From the NCBI RefSeq assembly GCF_003073045.1, contig NC_037592.1, forward strand, positions 8,410,047 through 8,474,046: 64,000 nucleotides of DNA, read 5' to 3'. Source of the DNA: Pomacea canaliculata. Taxonomy: Eukaryota > Mollusca > Gastropoda > Architaenioglossa > Ampullariidae. A program made the translations under genes and the position numbers. Each line of letters opens with the position of its first letter. The stretch's first letter is position 1. The notes under the pieces were generated by a model. The model was not told where the DNA came from, made no database searches, and saw only the letters and a list, made by a program, of their open reading frames with translations. This document shows, piece after piece, positions 35,952 to 58,200 of the stretch.

Positions 35952-38900
35952 TCATTCGTTTTCAAAAGTCCGGTATGTTTTTCTTTCGGTCACGATCACG
36001 CCGTGTTCTTTTTTAGTACGATATGCCAGGAACCTGAAACAGACAAACAAACACACGTAAATGTGCAGAGAAGTTTAAACACGCACACACCTCAAAAACA
36101 AAAGATACCCATTTCACCTAAAAAAAAATCTTACCCTAGCTGTATCAAACATTTGTGGTAACTTCATATACGTTATTTTTGCAACCGGAGGATCAGACAG
36201 AACTTAGCAGGTGAAGAAAACATACGCATCGCCCTGCACTCACACTAGCAGGAGGAGGACGATGCAGAGGACAGCAGCAAAGATAACAAAGATGATGCCA
36301 TTCCAGATTGGAGCGACCGTGTTGTACAGCTTTCCCACTGCTATGTTGAACAAAGCTGCACCCGCCAGCTCTACGCACGCATAACCTGCAAACAATGTTC
36401 CTGCACACACACATACACACAAATACATTCGTTTTCACCCTGAAATATTTCTTCTTTTCATTGTTGTTGCGATTAAGGATAATCATATTTGGCACACGCT
36501 CTTCTATTATTTATAACATATTTATAATATTTCAGTTATTTTACCCATCAAGTCACAGTCCCTGCCACAGACAAAGAGATTTTGAAGCTGAGATGATTGT
36601 GAGATTAGGGAAAGGCGAGAAGGGAAGCGGACAGGCTCGTGGTGAGAGCAGCCGTGTCCGAACCCGGATGTTCGCACGATATCTAGATTAAGCATCGTCT
36701 GACACAGCAATTATTTCCCCTCCCTCCTAATTGACAGCCAGATCTTCAAGGGCTGTGGATAAGGGTACAGGACCCCTTAGAGCAGGGGTGGGGGAAAGTA
36801 CGGGTACGGCCAGTGAAATTATTTGATCCGGCCAAGTCAAGATAACCGCAGGGCAGGCGACACTAGAAATATCTTTACGAGCTTTTTTCATAGCAACATA
36901 AAATTTATATAAAGTGAATAATTATAATAACAGTGCCAATTTTAAAGGACAAGCAAGAAACGTCCATTACGGGATAGACAGAACACATACATGATAGGAC
37001 TGACACGTACGCATGCTTCTCGTCGGGAGCTCGCGGCCTATACACACGATTCCGGAGAATTATGCATGCGTTTGACCTTTACCACAAGCGGAAAATAGAC
37101 CACAGCCTGAGACTGTACACATCGCAAAAGAAAAAAAAACCATCCTGTGGCGAAACTACACCCTAACCAAATATTGCAGGCTAATTTTTAAGTAGATAAT
37201 TTTGTGTGGCCCGCGAATGTTATTACATATATATCAAAATTGCCCTTGGAGAGAAAAAAAGTTCCCCACTCCTGTCAAAGATGGTTAAGATGAGATGGGC
37301 ACAGTCTTCAGAAAAATGCGGCCCAGAGAAAAGGGTTGTCTCGAAAATTTTACTCCCCACCAACCCTATGGTCATGGAAACTCTGTACCTGTTGTTGCTG
37401 TTGGGAAGAAACACAGCTGAAGCATAACATTCAGAGATTACTAGGAGATTTAACCTTACTCACCAGCCTGACATGATTTTTACTGTCAACACAAAACATT
37501 GAGAAACGTGAAATTTACCTTGCTCGTCGACCTCCACAGATGCTGAAGATATGGACCGAAGCATCGGAATGAGAGCGCGGCCAAAGGTGCCCGCCGCCGC
37601 AGCTGAGCAAGCGGACAGAAACATCAAATGAAAATGTTGAACATGGAACTGGATGGTGCTTCAATGTCATTCTAAACCGAACAAATATAGACGGGCTTTG
37701 ACCAAGTTTGGCAAAGTTATTAAAAGTCTACCAAACTTGGTCGAAGTTCTTCTCTGTTTGACATTTAGACGCGATAATCAGTCATTCAAAAAGACACAAG
37801 TCACAACCACAACCAGACTCTTTCTTCCAGCCCGTCTCCCTCCCCCAACCCACACACCTTGCAGTCATTCCCCCTTCTCTATTCAGCCTCATCCGTTTTC
37901 GACTTACAGAGTTGCACGAGCACGTCGTCCTTTGCAAACGCCATGACGACGACTGCGGCGATGCCCGAGATGCAGCCAATCATGGCCACGTACACGTCGT
38001 GCACGTGCAGCCAGCGCTGCAGCACGCGCAGCGTGACGAGGATGCACACCCAGTGAGCGATCAGCCAGCAGGACGTGTAGATGCTGTTCTTGACGGCGTT
38101 CCAGCACAGGTCGCTCATCCTGGGAAAGGGGTCACACATCATCATCATCATCACCATCAATCATCATCATCAATCATCATCATCATTGTGGAATTTACCT
38201 CAGGATCTATACAAGTTTTCTCTCAGCCTCGATGGCTGAAAATGCTGTAGTCATTAGCAGACACAATGTGTGTGTGTGTGATGGGTGTGGGAGATGGAGA
38301 TGGTTGTGGGAGAGAGGGGTGATGCAGAGGAAACAGTGTTATCAGACGAACGAATACAAGGTATCTTGTAGCTAATCATATTTTAAAACAAGGTTTCTAA
38401 ATAATCAGAAATAAAGAAGAAGAAAAGAGTGAAGAAAACGATGACGATAATCACACACAATAAAAACAAATACCTGTAAACTTCCTCCACGCCAGGCTTG
38501 GTGAAGTTAACAGCGACAGTGAGAAGGAAGGCGGCCATGCACAACCCCAGTATGCATTGTCTGTTTGGATGGTGTGTGTCCACTCGTCTGTACACCCTCA
38601 CGCACTTGCGCACCATCTCCAGCAAGTGCGCGCAGGCGTCGCAGCAGCGACCCTCCTTCGCTTCCTCCCACTTCTGCCCCTGGGTCAGGGTGCGAGACCC
38701 ACCGGGACCAGCAGCTCCACCGGGGTGGTCTGCGCTATGCATCGCTCCCTCCTGCCTGCGAGAAGGCATGGAACAAGCTGGAGACTCTCCTCGCCCGTTG
38801 CGAAACGACAAACAGTCGCCGTCGGACGTTATCTGACCGTGTCCAGGACCCAGACCAGAGTGACAATCAGTGGACGCAGCTCCGTGGATGGAGATGGATG

Positions 38901-41900
38901 GGTAGGTGTGAGCGACCTGGATTTGACCGGAGCTGTGGCTCGTAGACTCCCCGCCGGCCAAGCCATTCTCCTGGCTTTCTGATTGAATTCTGTCTTTGAA
39001 GTGTCCCCTGACGGCAACACTGAGGCCTTGTCCGGAGTAGTGGCGTGTCTCCGGCAGCCACCAGAGGGTGTAAACTAAACAAAGCAAGGAGAGGACACCA
39101 CATAGGATGAGTGGTTGATAGTAGCCAACTTTGCGCCAGAACCCTGTTGTCAAAGTTGCGGCACTCGTAGCAATGACCTGCAAAAGGCAGAGAACAAAGG
39201 TCACTTTTTGATAAGGGTATCTAAGAGTAGGAAGGAAGACGAGGAAAATGATAACCCACTTCTGTCGATTAGCTTTTTCTTTTTTTTAAAGTTATTGCTA
39301 AGCTTTAGATGCCTATGTGCACAATGAATTCTTTTCTGTCTTAAATCGGCACTTTAAAGAACTTGTTCTTTTCGGCTACTGTGTGGAAGTTTTGCTGTCT
39401 TTTGCAACTTTATTTCATTAAAAAAAATGTCGATATGCTAATGGTTTAAAATGTTATTTGATTGGCAGTGCCTTATTGATGTCATCCCCTCGTCGTCTGA
39501 CTTTGAACTTATTCAAGTGGATACAAAATGATCGAAATCTTAATGTCTCCAGTATTGTGTAGCTTTGTTTCGTTCATACATGCAGAGAAGGATAGACGGG
39601 CAGAGGGAAGCTCACAAAGATACAGGAACCGTAAAAACACATCACCTGCACTGCTTCTACCACAGAGATGCGAAACGCACGCTTTGGACCAACAGGAGTT
39701 ATGTCCGCCACGGCGCTGAAGGATGTCATCAACATGGCGCCAAAGTTTCCACAAAGTCCTGAAAGGATGACATGGAAATACTGCAGGGGAACGCGAGCGG
39801 GAAAATATATCGAAATAAAGAATTTTTCTCTGCAAAAAGGTAAATATTGTGTGCCAAAGATAATCAAATGACATTTCTGCCTTGAATACTTCAGTTTCTA
39901 TCCCTTCCAGTCAGCAGCATATAGTGCAACTTACTTCTGTAACTTACCTTCGAGCGCAATTCCAAGGTACATGAAATAAGGGGAAACACCCCCAATTCCA
40001 ATGACCAGCAGGAACACGGTACACCTGCACAACGTCCCCAGAATAGGCAGAACAAATCCCGCGCGCCTGAAATTACATGTGCAGCACGTGTCTGAGTTTT
40101 GGAAACTTTATTGTGAAAGTGAGCAATCTACAGGTTTCGTAGAACTAAGACAAAAACAAACAAACAAAAAAACAAACAGAAAGTACAAAAGTAACATGTG
40201 GGGAGTTGATTTGCTTTATTCATTATTTGTTGAAGCATTCCCGTTGCTTTAAATCTGCAAAGGGTGGGTTTCATATAGTACTGATAGACCGCTTGGGATC
40301 TATTGGTCTTCTTTTTATATGTGACAGCAGCAACTGTGCACAGAAACAAAATACGTGATGAACAAATTGGGTGGCCGGTAATTTTCCAAAGGTAAAGGTC
40401 ATCTCCTAACCTTTTGTTCTTTTGGGGTCGCTCTCTAGAGGCCATGTTTTTCTCGGGGCTAGCTGTTCGTGAGAGCGATGCCCATAGTCCCGTAGAACTT
40501 ATTTCAACCAACACGAGCGTACAACACACAGTTGACGGCTTGCCGACGGTTACAGGTTCAACATAAATTTCACGACCATGGGGGAGCCAACTGTACAACA
40601 ACTGACAGCAACAAGATGGCTAACTAAAATTATCAGCTGACAGTGTCACATGCAGGTAGCCCCGTACCTGACCCCTGACCCCAGCGAAGTGCGCTCACCT
40701 GCCAAACCGGTCTGTCACGGGCCCTAGGAAGATGGTGGGAATGACAGCAGGCAGGTAGCCGGTGAAGGCCGCCATGACGTCCAGCTGCACCGCTTCCTGT
40801 TTGACCCTCCTGGCCTTGTCCTCGTCCTTGTGTTCCGCTGTGCCCTTGCCGCACGGGTTGAGGCTGTCCATGGATGGATCGCCATACCTGCAGTCATGAT
40901 GTCACAGCCACCTTTGTCTGACAAATCTTAGTGTCATTGTCACGCCTCGAGTAGGTGGAACAGATGATTGATGATGATCGCGATTTAGCCGCAAGAGGGT
41001 GTGAGCGTTGAAAAACATGCGTTAGCTTTGCGAACTACCAGATGCAAGATGTGTGATATAAAGGTCTTCAAATTATTTCAATGGTGTTCGCATGAGTATG
41101 AGTCTGCCTCTATCTTTTCTTATCTTTCTTCTCTCCCACCTTCATTGTTTTCTCTAACTGCTCATTAGTTAACGCTCTTGGGGATCACAGACAACGTTAA
41201 CGCGATAGCCCAAAGAAATATTTAGTTACCCGACTATAAATATCAATATGTTTCAGTTTCATTTGTCATACAGAAGTGCTTCCAACGGTCCCTGGTGTGG
41301 TGAATAGCGATATTCGCCAGACAAATAAGCTTGTCTGCTCCATGCCATGTCACTTATTTTACTTGTCACGGATGTGAAATGCGTCTATTGTTTTGACTCG
41401 TACACAAAAGTTGCAACGCCCAACCAGCCTCGCTGAGACGACAGGTCAAAATCACAATTCGTTACTCGGGAAGACCTGCAGGTCGGGGTTGGATGAAAGG
41501 GGGATGGAAGAAAGACAATGGAAGTTAAACGTTTGACAATAAAATTCCCATAATAAAACGAAAAGAATACAGTTTGTTCATTCCGGAACCTCGTCATTCA
41601 GTTCCTTGACATGCATAGACAGAAGATCACGGCTGAATATAATTTATAACGACAGATGGGTAACCAAATGTAAGGGTTGATCAGAGTCATCAGACATAAG
41701 TCTGGACATATCACACACACACCACTTTTCACGCAGTCTGACATCTCACACCAACCAGCAAACATCACGACTAAAACTCTGCACGCGGGACTGAAACATA
41801 TTAATTATCATTTACCAGTGACTGGCTGTATCGAAGAAATAAAAACTGGTCAGCAAGATTGGAATAGCGCGGGCGAAGAAGTAGACAAACACCACAAACT

Positions 41901-42066
41901 CCAATGGCACGTAATTACACCTGGAGACCCTCTCTGGACAGTCGGTTTCTGAGGCAGTGTCCTCGGTAGCCTTAGAAGGTAAGGGTTCTGATGATGTCCG
42001 CACTGGAACTGGCGAGCTGAGAAGGTATTTCCGCTCATTTTCAGAGGACGTTGAAATCTGAGACAT
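35952..42066 (-). CDS. SLC46-type major facilitator (proton-coupled folate transporter family), 9 coding exons, 636 aa
   Basis: Exons in transcript order: 42066-41816, 40887-40699, 40066-39948, 39758-39646, 39177-38474, 38119-37908, 37602-37519, 36400-36244, 36033-35952. Phases agree and the sum is 637 codons. SLC46 proteins are plasma- or lysosomal-membrane carriers (folates, related organic anions, muropeptides); the substrate here is unknown. TM1 lies at about 54-78, GPVTDRFGRR (MFS motif A) spans the exon 2/3 junction, GNFGAML is in TM4, LPETRH ends TM6, and a VDEQG stretch before TM11 is typical of SLC46. The loop between TM6 and TM7 (about 267-428) is some 160 residues, rich in Ser, Gly and His with a Cys cluster, and makes the protein longer than the usual 450-500. 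ATG 42066 lies just inside an exon that begins at 42074, so a non-coding 5' exon is expected. The last short exon replaces a read-through stop at 36240. Confidence 0.88.
36785..37274. mobile_element. Non-autonomous hAT-like element
   Basis: The left end CAGGGGTGGGGGAAAG and the right end GTTCCCCACTCCTG are imperfect inverted repeats. Sub-terminal CGGCC / GGCCCGCG segments are typical of hAT ends. The flanking 8-mers TTAGAGAG and TCAAAGAT agree at five of eight positions, as expected of an old 8-bp target duplication. The element is 490 nt with no transposase frame. It lies in the intron between exons 7 and 8 of the SLC46-like gene. Confidence 0.65.
37700..37742. repeat. Perfect 12-bp hairpin
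   Basis: GACCAAGTTTGG (37700-37711) and its exact complement CCAAACTTGGTC (37731-37742) flank a 19-nt AT-rich loop. It lies in the intron upstream of exon 7 of the SLC46-like gene. The stem is too short for a microRNA precursor. Confidence 0.8.
38138..38188. repeat. ATC microsatellite
   Basis: Interrupted ATC units lie immediately upstream (in transcript sense) of exon 6 of the SLC46-like gene, about 20 nt from the acceptor. Confidence 0.9.
40447..40485 (+). repeat. Dispersed repeat fragment, copy B
   Basis: Matches 27036-27074 at 33 of 39 positions. It lies in the intron between exons 2 and 3 of the SLC46-like gene. Confidence 0.4.
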
Positions 42067-44899
42067 GTTAGCACCTGTAAAGAGAAACATTCGTCACGTC
42101 ACAGATGAAGATGCGGGGCATCGTTTCCTTGTGTGGAACCGTGCCACACAAAACCAATGTTTAGAAAGCACATCTGGCCCTTATTTACATGTCGATGTCA
42201 TAATAGTATGGTTCTATTGTATGAAATGCAATATCATCGCATGTGTGTACTTCGTTTAGAATTTAATTTGATATTATTAAATCACAAATCTCCCCTCCCC
42301 TTTCCTTCAGCCCCAAAATACGTATCGTCTTCTGTCGATCACTGGAAGTTTCGAAATTAGGTTTACCTCTTCTTTGCTAGATTTGCCTGGGAATCGTGCT
42401 TGAGTATTCCACACATTCAACCAGAGGCAAGACCAGAGCCAGCAAAAGGTACTGCTCTTTATGGAATGGACGAACAAATTACACTGCATCATTCCTTTGA
42501 TCTCTTCGCGAAAGACAGCAGTGTGGAGTAAAAAAAAAGTCGCAAAAAGAGAAAAATTTTGGGTTGGGTAAGTATGGAAAAATAGAGCCCCCTATATAGC
42601 AACCCCGTCAATGCCCCTACCCCTCCACCCCTGAATGCTCTCCCCTCATTCAAAGTTATTGCGCTATAGCCGAACACGAGCTGTCAATCTGTCAAGTAAG
42701 AAGGGAGATCAAGAGTACACGTGTTTCAGGACACTGAGGCGATACATAAAAGAGCTTTACTTTAATGAAGTAATAATAAACAAATTATAGGTGAGCGGCA
42801 GAAATCAACTTGGGCGAAGCCAGGTATCCTGACATATTTATCTGTTGATTCATTAGACCGTACCGGCTGACAGTTCGTTCTACTCCCACGATCAGTTGTG
42901 CAGTGAGTGTCAAGAAGCACTTACCACAATTGTATCGGCAGATCGACTTCTGTAGAAGCTGTCATTCACTCCACGGACAAATCGTCTGCCTGTACCGCCT
43001 GCGAGAACACAACTCTTGCTGGCAAGAAACTAAGAGGTTTAGAGTAATCGCCTCTGTCAGAGCAGCACCCGTCAACATGTCACACACACCACGAAGCCTG
43101 AAAAAGGACTAACCGTTATCCAGCAGGGCAACAGTTTTGACCTGTCCAGCAAGACTGCAGTTGGCGATAGGTTCCTGCTTATCACTCTGAGAAGCTATAA
43201 AGTCATTGCAGTTTCCACTTGCCCCAGACAACTAGGAAGTAGGGTTTCCCTCTAAGACTATAAATAGCGCTCACTCTACCTACCAGTGATGTGCCTCGGA
43301 TGCACTGCTGTGAAAGTTCCTGTAGCTTCTTCCTGCTATAGTGACATCAATTTAGTTACTATTTATATCTGTTTTGAGTGTACATAATCAGTATTTTTTA
43401 CTTAAAGAAAGTATGCACCAGTAAGTGTCATTGAAATTCCTTTAGGTCATTTTAGAAGAGTCCTGACAGATCGCAGAGGCTGCATTGATGGGCGTTTTTA
43501 AATTAACAGAACAATACGATAGTGATAATACTTAATTGATCTTTGTAGAAACTGAATACCACCAGGTACATGGTGGTGACAGTATATATAATTGTAAATA
43601 AAGAAAGCCATAGCACAGTCAAAACAACAATTAAATGATAATAACAAACCAGTCCACCAACCAGACAAATAAAATATAAATCGGTTACTCGTCCATTCAT
43701 CGAACAGCAAGTGATAACACTAATTACATCATAATGATACAAGGAAAATACTTCTTGATCTTCGCCTCATTTTGGTTTCGCGGGCTTGCTCTCGACAAGA
43801 AGCTGAAGTCATCTGCAGAATGTCGATATCCACAGGTCGATCTAGGGAAGCTCGAGGTCGAGGGGCATTGGCGACGGCTAAATAGAAGATCTTACGGCGG
43901 CATAAATATAGGATCTGTAAAAAGTGTTGCATTTGTATGTGTGAGTGTGTGTATGTGTATGTGTACGCGCGCGTGCGCGCAGCTGCTATATATATATAAC
44001 ACTTGATCGTCGATCATACGTACGATACATATATATGTAAGCTGCATGCGCGCGCATTATTTGCTCTATATATACCTTTCTGTGATGTACGTAGCACGTA
44101 CAGTTCTAATGAAAAGCTTATTAAATTTATTTCAAAAGGACTTATAATATTTAAATAAAAAATCATTAAATTTTAATTATCGCAGCCGTGACTTTATAAA
44201 ATCATTTAATTATATATTCACTTCAGTTTAATTTACTGCACCAATTATTAATGCAAGTTTTTATTTGATTTTGACATGCAGACCATAGGTCATCATATAC
44301 TCAATTATATGTGATAACAGCAATACAGACATAATTAAGGCAGTGACATGGTGAACACGATTAATTTTTCCCTCGCACTGAGTGCCAACCGAGAGCGAAT
44401 TATCGAATACTGATTCCCTTTTGCACAGTCCACAACACAGTTGCAAAAAATAAAAATAAAAAAAGGTAAAGTGTGATGACTATTTTTAAAAGCGATTTAA
44501 TCAACGACTGTTAATTTATTTCTTATTTCTGTTTCTACCTTAACGATTACCTGCGAATATACTTGAATAGTTGCGCGCGCTGGCATTTAAAACTAGAATT
44601 ATTTAATTAGTCGCTTCGCTTTTAGCTGTACATATAGACTTCGTTATCAACAGTTTAAAGCTGAAGAAGTTGTTTTCACAGGTTCCCATATTCTCCACTT
44701 CTACATAAAACTGAGAAAGCGAGCGGCCGTTAAAGTGCATTTCGTTCCAGTTCCGAGGCGCACATTTTCGCTACTCCGGAACATGCCAGGACCGTCGCCA
44801 TACTTGAGATCAAAACTTCCTGGACAGAAGCAAAGTATTTTTCAATGAGTTCTTCTAGTATACTCCGTCCTTAAAGGAATCGTGTGTGCCTCGGACAGA
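42067..44899. other. Head-to-head spacer between the SLC46-like gene and CRK
   Basis: A 2.8 kb divergent intergenic region. It must hold the non-coding first exon of the SLC46-like gene, whose ATG exon starts at 42074 behind a good acceptor, and both promoters. A GCTATATAGG on the minus strand near 42595 is the only TATA-like candidate for the transporter. A large imperfect palindrome lies at 43964-44055. The last 200 nt before CRK are locally GC-richer and look like 5' UTR. No coding exon is recognised. Confidence 0.6.
43937..44055. repeat. GT/GC alternating tract with imperfect palindrome
   Basis: A GT/GTAT tract runs into GCGCGCGTGCGCGC and TATATATATA, and mirrored blocks (CATATATATGTA, GCATGCGCGCGC) follow after a short centre near 44015. 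The alternating purine-pyrimidine order favours Z-DNA, and the mirrored arms favour a cruciform. Confidence 0.75.
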
Positions 44900-55242
<10,343 letters not shown>

Positions 55243-58200
55243 ATTAGGCTTGTCCTTTATTGTGTGTGTATGTTCATAATGTTCAAGCTGGTGTGTGTAT
55301 GCATTGCATATGTCTTTCTTTCGATCCCAATGACCAACGAATGCAAGACTGCAGAGTTTTTTGTTGTTTTTTTTCTGGGAGTGGGGGGATGCTCTCTGTT
55401 GGAAGTTTTTGTTTGTGGGTTCCCCAACTAGACACTGGACAGTTTCTTTGTTAAATCATCTCAGAATGCAGCATTTTTGTGTCAGTTCTTGGAAACGAGG
55501 TAAAAGAGCATACACCAACTGAAACTTTTGCTTTTGAGAGTTGCTTCATGAGAGAGAAAATTATTGAATGTGATGCATAAGTGAAGCTGTAATAATCTGT
55601 AAGTCTCATGTCTCATCATTTGATTGTGCATATTTTGAATTAATAGTAGTGATGGCTGACAAGACATAAGAAAAGGCTTTTACGCTGATTTTACTTAAAT
55701 GAGGTACAAAGACTTTATTGCCTTGATGAGTGAGGTCAGTTCTGCATCCTACCTTATAGTGCATGGCTTATTGGCAGTTGCTGCTGTGATCATGCTGTTT
55801 CTGAAAATGGTATAAGTTCATATTGCAAAAATCATGCTGACTGTATAACTTGTATGTTTTTTTCCCAATTTATGTGAAAAAACACAGTGGATAAAGTAGG
55901 TTTTTTGTTGTTTTTTATAATGTGTTTATTAAAAAAAAATTCAAGATATGTCATATTTCAGGGTTTTGAAAGATCATAAAGATGGAATACTTTTTACTTT
56001 CCGTGCAATGCTTAAAGTTTTGCACTGACATTGGTTTTCATTGCAGTCAGCTGAGTACATCCATTTATTAGTTGCTGTACACAGTGCTGGCATGCACACA
56101 GAGAGTGGGTGGATTATATTCACAAGAGAAAAGCATTTTTTAGTAGGCATTTGTTCTGTCATTCTGCTCTTTGATTTTAATGTATTAGCGTTATCAATGC
56201 TATTGACAAATTGAGTATTACTAAGTTAACATTAGTTCTCAATCACCCCATCTTCCCCCGCCCCTCCCTTTGCAAATTGGCTGTGCTTTTACTTTTTTAA
56301 AAAAAATAATGTTTGCCAGGTAAAAAGATATCTGTGGTACAAGCAGCTAATAACAGAATTTTTCTATGGTTTATGTACAGTCTTTTATCTGAAGTTGGAG
56401 AATGTGGCTATTATTTCTTCTTTGTTCTCTCAGTAGCAGGAATATTGTTAAATTTCTTGATTGACAGCTTAAGAAATTTACTGCTTAATAAACTTGTTTA
56501 CCTTGTAAAGCGTCTGTGTTTGGCCATGAGACTATGCCCTTTTTTTTGGCTGTTATATAAAAAAAATCCATGTTACAGACCTCCAGACCAGACCTTCTCT
56601 TTTCTTGTCTGTCTGTCCGTCCATCATCGTTAGCCTGCTTCTAATTTTTGCTCTTGTAACCAATGCTTTATTTTCATAAGTGTACAAACTGATGTAAATG
56701 GGGAGAACTTACATACAATGTAAACACCAGAATGTAAGAAAAACTTCATCACAACTACCCCCTTTTTTTCAGAGGGTATGTCAAAGTGTTGTGTGTTTTA
56801 AGCATCTTAACATGATGTATATATCTGCTGAATTGCAGCCCAAAGAAATTTTCATTGTTAACATGCTCAGGGGTGAGTACATTAAAAAGTGCTTCCACCT
56901 GTACTTTAAGAGCAGAATTGGAGAACATTTTCCCTCTTTAAGCTTTATTTTTCTGACTGAAGGAAGGCTATAAGTAATAGAAATTTTTAAGTGATGAATG
57001 AAACCGTCTGTTGTGGTCATAATACTAATTGGCTATTTAGATGAACATGTAATTGGGTGGTAATAAAACAGCAGTTCAAATTTCTTAGCAGAGGTTTAAA
57101 GCACTGATTCAAACATTTCAAAATTATAAAATGTAGTTTTAAATTTGGCTTCTATCATGAGTTTATTGTGAAACACATGTTTGTAAATTGGTGGGGAATT
57201 TATTACTCAGGGTAAATATTTAGCATGGAGCTTTTCATATTTTTGGAAGGATTTTATAGTTAAGATTAAGCATCATAAACCATATTTGCTTTATATTTCA
57301 ATTGTTTGAAATTTTGTCACTGTCATCGTTTCCAAACTGAGCAATTGTGATTAGATGCAAATAAAGAAAGAGCTAAATTCTTCCTGTCTCACTTTTTTTT
57401 TGTTACACTTTTGCTCTTTGTTGAGGGTTCTGTTTTAAAGGAAATGGTCAGATGAATAAGAAGTTTGCTTTGTTTTTGTCATCGCATTTGCCTACCATCT
57501 GCTGGTTGTGTTTTGCCTTGGTATTTGTATAAAAGCTATGTCTGAAGTCACAATTTAAGTCTTCCTGCAGCTTGTTGAATCAATTTCATTAGTAAATAAA
57601 AAGGTGTCACACATATAAAATCAATGCAGATAGAGTGGTTTGAATAGTACTGAATTCTTTCTTAACACGAGGAGAAAAGGTTGGGGATATTTCACAGTGA
57701 TGTAACTTCTGTACTCCTAACATGTTTGCCTATAGCTTTACTTTCAATTTCTGGTTAAAAGCAAAAGTAATTCTAAGCAAATGAGTTCAACGTACTGCTT
57801 TGTATACTGCCTCATAAGAAGAACTTAAGAGAAAGAAAGAGTGCATCAGACTGCAGTTAAAGATATCAATAAAGCTAAAATAAAACTTAAAAATCAATAA
57901 TTTTGTCTTTCTGGAAATTGAGATAAAAAAATTATGGTACTTGCATTTCAAGGGCTACTTTCACACAGCTATCCTTAAAACTTGATGTAACACTAATCTG
58001 ACTAAATATTTCATAAAATCTTGTCATCATTTAGTAGTTTTTGCTACTGGAAATTTCCGAACTATTAACCTGCAGATTTTCTTTGGCATGCTTAGACTTG
58101 TTTAATGCTTTGTAAAGTTACATTTTACAAATATTTTCATAGGTTCTTCATCTAGGATAATTAATCATGATCGCTTCAGTGTAAATTTGTGGACATCATC

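Noticed and set aside
38498-38982. Three overlapping plus-strand frames of 112-141 codons
   Set aside because: They are antisense to the long GC-rich exon 5 of the SLC46-like gene, have no motif, and share its codon pattern in mirror.
43734-44006. Plus-strand frame of 90 codons in the CRK/SLC46-like spacer
   Set aside because: Its second half is translation of the GT/GC tract; the first half resembles nothing.
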